Of a DNA stretch of 25,149 nt, positions 7,028 to 14,061 are shown in pieces. Origin of the DNA: CAZDIO01 sp964505555 (GTDB lineage Bacteria; Bdellovibrionota_C; UBA2361; SZUA-149; CAZDIO01); NCBI GenBank assembly GCA_964505555.1, contig CAZDIO010000017.1, forward strand, positions 1 to 25,149, written 5' to 3'. Both the position numbers and the translations under genes were made by a program. The notes under the pieces are model-generated. The model worked only from the letters and a program-made list of their open reading frames with translations. It searched no databases and was not told the DNA's origin. Numbering within the stretch: the stretch's first letter is position 1; every line of letters starts with the position of its first letter.

Positions 7028-8098
7028 CTACACAGGAGATCGGTAATTTAATAAAACATCTCCCGCACTCTGAGTAGAGCCATCCGTTGCGGTATAGCGT
7101 CCTAATTGAGCCAGCGTATTTCCTCCCGCGATAGTTTCATTACGGTTGGTGTAATCAAGAAAGATCTGCTCAACTCCTAGCGAGGAGAGTAGGGCTTGTT
7201 CTAACCGCCCATCTGCGGTGAGTTTCACCCCAAGGAGCCGTTCATAGACCGAATCATTTTTATCGATTATGCCATTTTTGTCGTCATCAAAACTCGCAAG
7301 CTCAAGAAACCCATTTGCGGCACCGTGCTGATCGCCAAAGAGTTCAAGGCCGTTATCAACGGTGCCATTATTATTGCGATCAAGTGCTAAAAAGACATCG
7401 TTCCCGGTTACAAACGCAGTCTGATCAATATTTCCATCACCATCGATATCAAAAAGCGCACCATTACTGTAATCGGTAAGTGCAAACTGGCCATCTCGAT
7501 CTAAATCAAGTGCAAGAGGATCGCTCTTTTTAACCTCACCTTGCTGCGTAGCGCCTTGGGCTACAAATGCTTGGATCTGGATATCGATGCTAATATCGAT
7601 ATCAGCACTTATTTCAAGAACGCTCCCATCAGCGTTTGTAAACTCTGCTTCAAAAGCCGCATGGAGTTCAAAACTACTTGAAGCGCTCATCGCAAAAGAA
7701 TCCCCGGACGACACCATCGCCAGTGTTGTTTGTTTTTCATAAGAGAGCTCTCCTTCAAATTCAAAACTTGCTCCTTGTGAAGCGGGTGAGGGAGATCTGC
7801 TGCCTGGTGTTTGTAAACGCCGAGCGATCTCTTCAACTTTATCTGAGAACTCAACGCTTCCATCCTTTACATCTTCTGAGAGGCTAGCAAGAAAATATAC
7901 ATACGCTCGTAAGAGGTCGCGTTCCCCAATGGTAACGGCATCATCATTCTCTTTACCAAAGGAAGCGCCCTCTTCGAGCCCCGTTTTGGAAGGGAGCACT
8001 TTATATGGTCGGGATCGGTCTGAATCTGAAAGGAGTGTATTGTCTAAGGTTCGAAATGGTTTTTCACGGTTATAGCTCGATACTGCTAAGCTATTCAT
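7028..8098 (-). CDS. EF-hand-like calcium-binding protein
   Basis: A 356-aa acidic protein without a signal peptide or membrane helix. Residues 1-110 are polar, with a helical stretch at 59-96. Residues 111-180 are Ser/Phe/Ala-rich and may form beta structure. From 193 come Asp-rich calcium loops: DLDRDG (198-203), DIDGDGNID (217-225), DRNNNGTVD (240-248) and DDDKNGIID (271-279), with NGLELFGDQHG between them. The order DPLALDLDRDG ... FDIDGDG ... LDRNNNGTVDNGLELFGD is typical of a calcium-binding module found in large secreted RTX/VCBS-type proteins, here as a short stand-alone version. The ATG at 8098 has GGAGG nine bases upstream. Its stop is followed by about 100 bases before the FPASDP gene. 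Its role is unknown; secretion without a classical signal (for example type I) is possible but unproven. Confidence 0.8.
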   Translation of the reverse strand: MNSLAVSSYNREKPFRTLDNTLLSDSDRSRPYKVLPSKTGLEEGASFGKENDDAVTIGERDLLRAYVYFLASLSEDVKDGSVEFSDKVEEIARRLQTPGSRSPSPASQGASFEFEGELSYEKQTTLAMVSSGDSFAMSASSSFELHAAFEAEFTNADGSVLEISADIDISIDIQIQAFVAQGATQQGEVKKSDPLALDLDRDGQFALTDYSNGALFDIDGDGNIDQTAFVTGNDVFLALDRNNNGTVDNGLELFGDQHGAANGFLELASFDDDKNGIIDKNDSVYERLLGVKLTADGRLEQALLSSLGVEQIFLDYTNRNETIAGGNTLAQLGRYTATDGSTQSAGDVLLNYRSPV

Positions 8099-8261
8099 CG
8101 CTCAGATCCTCCATAATCATTGTTCGTAGCCTTACTCCGCTACGATTTCGCAAATCCTTTGCAACAATAAAACTATCGACACGAGAAGATAATTCTTGAG
8201 CAGAATCTTGTAATATTAAAACTTTTTTTTGGGGCTTTAGAAAACTTCTTTTAAATAACAC
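8091..8261 (-). CDS. Possible 56-aa protein overlapping both neighbours
   Basis: On the minus strand a GTG at 8261 opens a 56-codon frame that ends at TAG 8093-8091, overlapping the start of the calcium-binding gene by 8 bases and the end of the Cys-rich gene by 25. The reading (QKKVLILQDSAQELSSRVD, then KDLRNRSGVRLR and EDLSDE) has a natural-looking mixed composition. There is no good ribosome-binding site at a proper distance. It could instead be the tail of a decayed gene, or chance. The overlap with the next ATG would allow translational coupling. Confidence 0.3.
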   Translation of the reverse strand: MLFKRSFLKPQKKVLILQDSAQELSSRVDSFIVAKDLRNRSGVRLRTMIMEDLSDE

Positions 8262-9871
8262 CCCTCACAATAAACGATCTCTGGACGTTCTGTTGAATAC
8301 GTGGAGAGAAGTTCCACTCCGCATTGTTCGCAGAATCGTTTAAATAATTTACGTGGATTTCGCACAGACATCCGTCGTAGATGTCTACAGTTTGGGCACT
8401 CCCTTGGGATGGGGAGTTTTTCAGATTTATAAAATTTTAGCTCTTGAGAAACGATGCGGTAATTTTTTTTACATTGGAGGCAGGAAAGAGTGTCATTGAG
8501 AATGTTCTCCGACATCCCGTCAATGCTATCTGTAAGCGTTATGCTTTGTGGCTTATAATCTCTATTATCCTCATCTCGCCACGTAAACCCCTCTTTTAGC
8601 GCTTGTTCTTTTGTCAGGGGGAAATAATCGTTTGCAGTGCTCTCATTATATCCAAAGCAAGAGAAACTTTTTGGAAAAAACTTTCCCCACTCTCCGGTTT
8701 TCTTTAAATGTTCCTGAATCTTTTTAACAGTCGCACGATACTCCACTTCACTATATTGCATATTGAGAATACAATATTCCTTGCGTCTGAGTCCGATACA
8801 CCCAAAAATATTTTGGCAATTCATTACCGTCTCAGAATACATTGCGTTTGTGGTATCAAGCGGGAAATAGGAAAAACTGCAATTGATAGCGTTGAGACAA
8901 GAAATGAGTTGATAAATAAGCTCACTGTTATCTCCAATCAGACTTGATTGAAAGCAATCTTTAGATTTACTTGCAAAAATGACGTTACAGAGGTCTTCAG
9001 AATCTGAGACATCATAGGCATTATCGCAATTTCTGGAGTTTTTTATGTAACCACCGGTACAATTTTCACAGGAAAGAAGTCTTGCATACTTAACTATTCG
9101 TGCCGACCGAAGTTCCAGAAACTCCCGATAGTTTTTTTGTTGCTGACTAGAGGAGCCGTTCAATAAGAGCGCTTTTTGTTTAAAGTATTCATCTTTTGAA
9201 TACGGTTTGTTTCGAATATGGAAAGATTTTTTTACTAAGTTCGTACAAAGAATACACTCACTACAACCAACACAATCGCTAATAAATGCACAGTCAGAGC
9301 AATTCTTTGAATCCATCGCAAACTGCACCCGATAACATTCAATGACATCGCTTACCTCATAAGCCAGCTCCGATTCATTGCTAAAATCGCAATCTAGAGA
9401 GTTCCTATTTCTCATGCAGAGGGTGCCAAAGAGAACCTCTTCATTAAAATCGCCACCAAACACAAGGTAGGAGTTTTTGTTCCCATAAGTCATATTGCAG
9501 TAATCGCTGTTCTCGCCGTTCATGTTTAAGAGCGCAAGACGCGGAACTGCAAGTTGGAGCTCTCGAAACTGTTCAAAAAATGGCCGACTAAAATCAAAAG
9601 GTCTTCCGTAATCAAGAGCATCCCAGGTGTCGCTATACCAACTTTCAGCCTTGTAGACTTTGAAGGGCTTTTCGGGAGCATAGATGGAGATTATATCTTG
9701 TCCCGTTGCGTCACACTTTCGGTGGTAGAGGGTTCTCCCGTTTCGAAATGAGATCAGATGTTTCTGGTTACACTCAAAGCAGTGTGCTGGCGGATCGAAT
9801 CCGAACTTTTTGTGGAGAGATACTTCTTTTGAAGAGATGGAAAATGTTGTTCCACAGATGGTACAATTCAT
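8237..9871 (-). CDS. Cys-rich zinc-ribbon protein of a Patescibacteria-like family
   Basis: A 544-aa soluble protein. The N-terminus has a zinc ribbon with CTIC (3-6) and CFEC (31-34), then RNGRTLYHRKCD and SWYSDTWDALDYG. The middle is a long run of Cys pairs and Asn/Ser/Tyr-rich repeats (NCSDCAF, GCSECILCTN, NCDNAYDVSD). The C-terminus repeats the first ribbon pattern: CLQCKKNYRI, IPRECPNCRH, RNPRKLFKRFCEQCG, then STERPEIVYCEGCY. I recall proteins with this exact order as common in Patescibacteria (CPR) genomes, without known function. The frame is open to 9913, but ATG 9871 has AAAGGAT six bases upstream, starts at the family's usual N-terminus, and lies about 48 bases after a predicted promoter whose transcription start excludes efficient use of 9913. 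Zinc binding is inferred from the Cys pattern. Confidence 0.85.
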   Translation of the reverse strand: MNCTICGTTFSISSKEVSLHKKFGFDPPAHCFECNQKHLISFRNGRTLYHRKCDATGQDIISIYAPEKPFKVYKAESWYSDTWDALDYGRPFDFSRPFFEQFRELQLAVPRLALLNMNGENSDYCNMTYGNKNSYLVFGGDFNEEVLFGTLCMRNRNSLDCDFSNESELAYEVSDVIECYRVQFAMDSKNCSDCAFISDCVGCSECILCTNLVKKSFHIRNKPYSKDEYFKQKALLLNGSSSQQQKNYREFLELRSARIVKYARLLSCENCTGGYIKNSRNCDNAYDVSDSEDLCNVIFASKSKDCFQSSLIGDNSELIYQLISCLNAINCSFSYFPLDTTNAMYSETVMNCQNIFGCIGLRRKEYCILNMQYSEVEYRATVKKIQEHLKKTGEWGKFFPKSFSCFGYNESTANDYFPLTKEQALKEGFTWRDEDNRDYKPQSITLTDSIDGMSENILNDTLSCLQCKKNYRIVSQELKFYKSEKLPIPRECPNCRHLRRMSVRNPRKLFKRFCEQCGVELLSTYSTERPEIVYCEGCYLKEVF

Positions 9872-9925
9872 AACACATCCTTTGCCGCATCCTTTATTGG
9901 TACCCCTAGCCAACTGGCTTTGCTT

Positions 9926-9954
9926 ATAGTAAGGGAAGGGAACTGCAAAATCAA
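9926..9954 (-). promoter_or_regulatory. Sigma-70-like promoter of the Cys-rich gene
   Basis: On the minus strand, TTGATT (9954-9949) and TACTAT (9931-9926) are separated by exactly 17 bases. Transcription would begin near 9919, giving a leader of about 48 bases to the ATG at 9871. No equally good promoter is visible for the divergent aroG in the same gap. Confidence 0.55.
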
Positions 9955-9974
9955 TGAAGTTTCTATTTTAGACG

Positions 9975-11057
9975 ATGGCTACTACCCCCACCCTCTATAA
10001 CGTTAATATCGTTTCGGAGACACTGCTCCCAACTCCTCGCGAGGTTGTTTCTGCGTTTCCATTATCAGAGAAGGCAGGAGAGACCGTTCGTAATGCAAGG
10101 CAAACAATACAAAATATTCTCAATCGTAAAGATTCCCGATTGCTTGTTATCGTTGGTCCCTGTTCCATCCATGATCTTGGAGCGGCAAGGGAATATGCAA
10201 AAAAACTCCGTGAACTTGTCGATGAAGTTGGTGACACGCTCTTTTTGGTAATGAGAGTGTATTTTGAAAAGCCACGAACGACGATCGGTTGGAAGGGATT
10301 TATTAACGACCCACATCTTGATGATTCGTTTCGTATTGATGAGGGTCTCTATCAAGCACGAGAATTTCTTTTGGAGCTTGCTGAATTAGGAATTCCTGGG
10401 GGAACAGAAACACTTGATCCGATTACGCCACAATATCTCTGTGACCTTATCTCATGGAGTGCGATCGGTGCCCGCACTACAGAGTCGCAAACTCACCGTG
10501 AAATCGCGAGCGGACTCTCCACTCCAGTTGGGTTTAAAAATGGAACAGATGGCAGTATTGAAGTTGCCATCAACGCACTTCGTTCCGTGCAGCACACGCA
10601 TCACTTTCTTGGGATTACCCAAGATGGTCGTTGTGCCGTGTTTCATACGAAGGGGAATAAAAGTGCCCATTTGGTGCTCCGTGGTGGAGGAAGGCCAAAC
10701 TATGACTCCGTCAGTATCTCTCTCTGTGAACGAGAGTTAGAAAAGGCAGGCCTTCCAGTAAATATTGTTGTTGACTGTAGTCATGGTAACTCACTTAAGG
10801 ATCCCTCACTTCAACCCCTCGTCTTGCAGAATTGTCTTAATCAGATAGTTGAAGGGAACCGTTCAATTGTTGGTTTTATGTTAGAGAGTAATCTTTTCTT
10901 TGGAAATCAAGAAATTCCTGAAGATCTTTCCAAGCTCCGTTATGGGGTCTCAGTTACCGATGGTTGTATAGATTGGAACTCTACACAGAAGATCCTTCGT
11001 GATGCAAAAGATCTTGTTCATAGTCCATTACAGAGCAGAATCAAAAGTAGCAGCTGA
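9975..11057 (+). CDS. aroG: 3-deoxy-7-phosphoheptulonate synthase (class I)
   Basis: The first enzyme of the shikimate pathway condenses phosphoenolpyruvate with erythrose 4-phosphate. The 360-aa protein aligns by eye with the E. coli AroF/AroG/AroH family over its full length: LPTPREV (18-24), VGPCSIHD (60-67), RVYFEKPRTTIGWKG (94-108), INDPHLDDSFRI, TDGSI, VVDCSHGNS (265-273) and GFMLESNL. Metal ligands expected from that family are Cys63, His270, Glu304 and Asp329. Which aromatic amino acid inhibits it cannot be read with certainty; the adjacent tyrA suggests tyrosine, as for E. coli aroF. The ATG at 9975 has no clear ribosome-binding site. tyrA overlaps the stop by one base (TGATG), so the two are coupled. 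Confidence 0.95.
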   Translation: MATTPTLYNVNIVSETLLPTPREVVSAFPLSEKAGETVRNARQTIQNILNRKDSRLLVIVGPCSIHDLGAAREYAKKLRELVDEVGDTLFLVMRVYFEKPRTTIGWKGFINDPHLDDSFRIDEGLYQAREFLLELAELGIPGGTETLDPITPQYLCDLISWSAIGARTTESQTHREIASGLSTPVGFKNGTDGSIEVAINALRSVQHTHHFLGITQDGRCAVFHTKGNKSAHLVLRGGGRPNYDSVSISLCERELEKAGLPVNIVVDCSHGNSLKDPSLQPLVLQNCLNQIVEGNRSIVGFMLESNLFFGNQEIPEDLSKLRYGVSVTDGCIDWNSTQKILRDAKDLVHSPLQSRIKSSS

Positions 11058-12196
11058 TGAATACGCGCTCACCTGAACTTGAAAAGCTCCGTCAAGAGCT
11101 CGATTTAGTAGATGAGCAAATTCTTAAGCAAGCCGTTCGACGGCTTGAGCTTGTTGAAAAGATCTATCAAGAAAAACGAAAAGGGGAGACCCCACTTTTC
11201 AATCGAGAGCGGGAACGGATGGTGTACGATCAGGCCAAACTGGTGGCAAATCGTGTTGGTTTGGATGTTCAGCTTGCTGATGAGATTGTCCGGCTGCTGA
11301 TGGAGGCATCACACCGTACGCAGGAACAAGCAGAGCTTCGCGATGTCAATGCTCAGGAGAGCGATCAAAAAAAGCATTTTTTAATTATTGGAGGTCAGGG
11401 ACAGATGGGGCGGCGCTTTTCTGAGGCATTTGTCGCTCGTGGACACAGAGTTTTAGTTGTAGAGAAAAACGATTCTCTCTCTGAAGAGACCGTGGCAAAT
11501 GCAGACATAGTGATGATCTGTGTGCCGATGCAGTTAGCAAGTGAGATCGTAACAAAAATTGCTCCGTTTGTCAGAGAGGACGCACTGCTTACCGATATTA
11601 ACAGTTTAAAAAATGAAATCTGCACTATTTACAAAAAATCTTGTCGAGGAGAATCATTGGGGCTTCACCCAATGTTTGGACCAACGGTAAAAAGGTTCTG
11701 GCGCCAGAAGATGATCCTTGTTCCGGTAAAAAGTGGAGAACTCTCCAAATGGTTTGAAACAGAATTAGGGAGAATGGGTTTTGAGCTGATTGAGACAAGC
11801 GCGGAAGACCACGATCGGATGATGGCGATCATTCAAGTGTTAACACATTTTCATACAATGGTTGCTGGCGAAGCGATGAAGCGGAGCGGTATTGAATTAA
11901 AAGGTACGTTGCCGTTTATGAGTCCAATTTATAAATTAGAACTTGCCGTGATTGGGCGTTTGTTTGCACAAGATCCTGATTTATATGCAGAAATTGAGAT
12001 GTCAAACCCCAAAGGGAAGGAGCTTCGTGAGGTTTTTCTCAAGGCGGCCTCAGAATTAGAAGAGATAATCCGAAATGGAGATAGAGAAGATTTTCGAAAA
12101 ACTTTTCTCTCGATTCGAAACTACTTTCAAGAATTTAGTAATGAAGCATTAGCGCTTTCAGATATGATTATTGATAACGTTGTGAGCAGACCGTGA
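11057..12196 (+). CDS. tyrA: Bifunctional chorismate mutase/prephenate dehydrogenase (T-protein)
   Basis: It converts chorismate to prephenate and then, with NAD+, to 4-hydroxyphenylpyruvate for tyrosine. Residues 1-95 are an AroQ-type helical chorismate mutase (LRQELDLVDEQIL, RRLELVEKI, LFNREREMV-like region). Residues 105-379 are the dehydrogenase: nucleotide-binding GGQGQMGRRF (112-121), VMICVPMQ, LLTDINSLK, GLHPMFGP (202-209) with catalytic His204, HDRMMAIIQVLTHF, SPIYKLELAVIGRLFAQDP. The length (379) and domain order match the enterobacterial T-protein (373 in E. coli). The start overlaps the aroG stop. The next gene starts with a GTG that overlaps the tyrA stop by 4 bases. Confidence 0.96.
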   Translation: MNTRSPELEKLRQELDLVDEQILKQAVRRLELVEKIYQEKRKGETPLFNRERERMVYDQAKLVANRVGLDVQLADEIVRLLMEASHRTQEQAELRDVNAQESDQKKHFLIIGGQGQMGRRFSEAFVARGHRVLVVEKNDSLSEETVANADIVMICVPMQLASEIVTKIAPFVREDALLTDINSLKNEICTIYKKSCRGESLGLHPMFGPTVKRFWRQKMILVPVKSGELSKWFETELGRMGFELIETSAEDHDRMMAIIQVLTHFHTMVAGEAMKRSGIELKGTLPFMSPIYKLELAVIGRLFAQDPDLYAEIEMSNPKGKELREVFLKAASELEEIIRNGDREDFRKTFLSIRNYFQEFSNEALALSDMIIDNVVSRP

Positions 12197-12834
12197 AGTG
12201 TTTACAACGTGTTTTTTTGTTGATTTTATTTCTTCCTCTTTTTGTGCACGTCGTTCAAGGAGAGGACCTTGCCTGTGGTAAACACTATCAGGAGATAGTA
12301 GGCGAGAGCACCACAGCGTTTGCAGGAACGTGGTTGAACTTTAGAAATGACCCTCAATCCCTACGCTTTCAGTCCGCTCGGATTCTCAAAGATGCTGAAA
12401 AGAAACTCGTTGAAATAGAAAAACCTTCAGAGCTGTGTTTCTCTCCTTGCGTTCTTCCTCGTCGTCCTCAAATAATTCTTTTCTCTCTGCCCCAAAAATT
12501 TCACACGAATTATGAAGAGTCACAGAAATGTGCTGCAAAACTAGAGGCTACTAAGAAGAAGCCCCTTCTTTATTCGGGAAAGGTTTTTTCTGATATGGAA
12601 AAACTTGGAGAATGGTTCTCGGAGTTTTCTATGGGAAAGGGAAAAGATGGAAAAGATCTCTATAGGAAATGTGATGGGAGCTGTAGTCCACAGTATAAGT
12701 TAATTGTCACTGCAAGAGAGAAAGGATATCAACTTGATGCTGAAGTTCTTTGTGGGCATGCTCGAGATAAGGATGACAATAGTTATCTGTTGTCACAACG
12801 ATTTCTCTGGCGATGTAAGGATCCGACACCGTAA
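12193..12834 (+). CDS. Exported Cys-rich protein, unknown function
   Basis: A 213-aa protein with a clear signal peptide: MKCLQR, a hydrophobic core at 7-21, and likely cleavage near VVQG-ED (23/24). The mature part has eight Cys (28, 82, 86, 113, 160, 164, 187, 208), an even number consistent with four periplasmic disulphides. The C-terminal pattern CDGSCSPQY ... VLCGHARDKDDNSY ... FLWRC is distinctive, and I have a weak memory of similar uncharacterised proteins in deltaproteobacteria. The start is a GTG whose GTGA overlaps the tyrA stop, so translation is probably coupled to tyrA although no metabolic link is evident. It is convergent with ackA, 26 bases away. Confidence 0.75.
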   Translation: MKCLQRVFLLILFLPLFVHVVQGEDLACGKHYQEIVGESTTAFAGTWLNFRNDPQSLRFQSARILKDAEKKLVEIEKPSELCFSPCVLPRRPQIILFSLPQKFHTNYEESQKCAAKLEATKKKPLLYSGKVFSDMEKLGEWFSEFSMGKGKDGKDLYRKCDGSCSPQYKLIVTAREKGYQLDAEVLCGHARDKDDNSYLLSQRFLWRCKDPTP

Positions 12835-12860
12835 GAGATAGTTTCGTTTGTGCGCTTGGG

Positions 12861-14060
12861 CTAACTCGATGGCGAGGGGTTCTGCAACAACGAATAGGTC
12901 TCTTTTGCGATCTGAAGCTCTTCATTTGTGCTAACGACCATAACTTCGATGGTGCTCTCTTTCGAGTGAATATTTTGTACCTTTTCTCTCCTTGCGACGG
13001 TGTTTAAATTCTGGTCAAGTTTGATTCCGATAAATCCCAAAGAAGCACAGATTTTCAAGCGGATCATCGAAGAGTTCTCACCAATTCCTCCAGTAAAAAC
13101 TAATGTGTCAAGCCCATCCAGAGCAGCACAGTATCCACCGATGTATTTTGCGGCTCGGTATGCATAGGTATCGAGTGCCAGCGTTGCTTGAGAGTTCCCA
13201 TCGTGAGAAAGCTTTTCCAAATCTCTAACGTCGTGACTTATTCCAGAAATTCCAAGGAGCCCACTTTCGTTTTGTAAAATTTCTTCTAATTCCTTTGGAG
13301 AGAGTTTCGTGTGCTGAAGAAGATAGAAGAGTAACCCTGGATCAATATCTCCAGAACGCGTCCCCATGAGAAGGCCCTCGAGGGGAGTAAAGCCCATACT
13401 CGTATCGACACTTTTTCCCTCTTTAATAGCGCAAGCACTAGAGCCATTTCCAAGGTGTAAGATAATAATGCGCTTTCTTTTTCCAAGATGTGTCTCAATT
13501 TCATGAAGCACGTACTGATAAGAGATTCCATGAAATCCATAACGATGAAATTCCCCCAAACGCTTTGGAAGAGAATAGGCAGAGGCGATCTCGGGAAGGG
13601 TTTTATGAAATGAGGTGTCAAATACTCCAACAATTGGAGTGTTTGGAAGAATTTCCATTATAGTTTGGAGAGTCATGACGGAAGATTGGTTATGAAGAGG
13701 GGCTAAATCTCTTAGTGAGATCAGGCTTTCTACAAGTTTTGGCGAAAACAAGGTTGCATCACTAAAGAACTCTCCTCCGTGAACTACTCGTACTCCAACA
13801 GCATTAATTCGATTATTTGTATCATCGGGAAGAGATCCCCTAATGATATTTACAATCGCTTTAAGGCCTTCAGAGAGATTAATCTTCGGTACGTTCTGAG
13901 TTTTTGATTGATCTTTGTATAAATGAAATCGAAGTGTGCATTGTTCACTCTCAAGTCGGTCAATTTCACCGCCAATCAAAAACACTGGTCGTGTATTGCT
14001 AAAGTTGTAAAAGCTAAACTTTAGCGAGGAGCTGCCAGGATTTAAGGATAGGAGATTCAC
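12861..14060 (-). CDS. ackA: Acetate kinase
   Basis: It interconverts acetyl phosphate plus ADP with acetate plus ATP. The 399-aa protein begins NLLSLNPGSSSLKFS (phosphate-binding loop with Asn7), followed by RVVHGG (91-96, Arg91), GVFDTSFH (145-152, Asp148), RYGFHGIS (173-180, His177), LGNGSSACAI, MGFTPLEGLLMGTRSGDIDPG (Arg235) and FTGGIGEN (322-329), the complete active-site set. It starts with GTG one base after the xfp stop, so the two genes are co-translated units of one transcript. Phosphoketolase supplies its acetyl phosphate; no pta is visible here. Confidence 0.97.
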   Translation of the reverse strand: MNLLSLNPGSSSLKFSFYNFSNTRPVFLIGGEIDRLESEQCTLRFHLYKDQSKTQNVPKINLSEGLKAIVNIIRGSLPDDTNNRINAVGVRVVHGGEFFSDATLFSPKLVESLISLRDLAPLHNQSSVMTLQTIMEILPNTPIVGVFDTSFHKTLPEIASAYSLPKRLGEFHRYGFHGISYQYVLHEIETHLGKRKRIIILHLGNGSSACAIKEGKSVDTSMGFTPLEGLLMGTRSGDIDPGLLFYLLQHTKLSPKELEEILQNESGLLGISGISHDVRDLEKLSHDGNSQATLALDTYAYRAAKYIGGYCAALDGLDTLVFTGGIGENSSMIRLKICASLGFIGIKLDQNLNTVARREKVQNIHSKESTIEVMVVSTNEELQIAKETYSLLQNPSPSS

Positions 14061-14061
14061 T

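Noticed and set aside
8115..8155. CGTAGC/GCTACG hairpin upstream of the calcium-binding gene as a terminator
   Set aside because: Six pairs with an eight-base loop but no U-run on the minus strand, and it lies inside the possible 56-aa frame.
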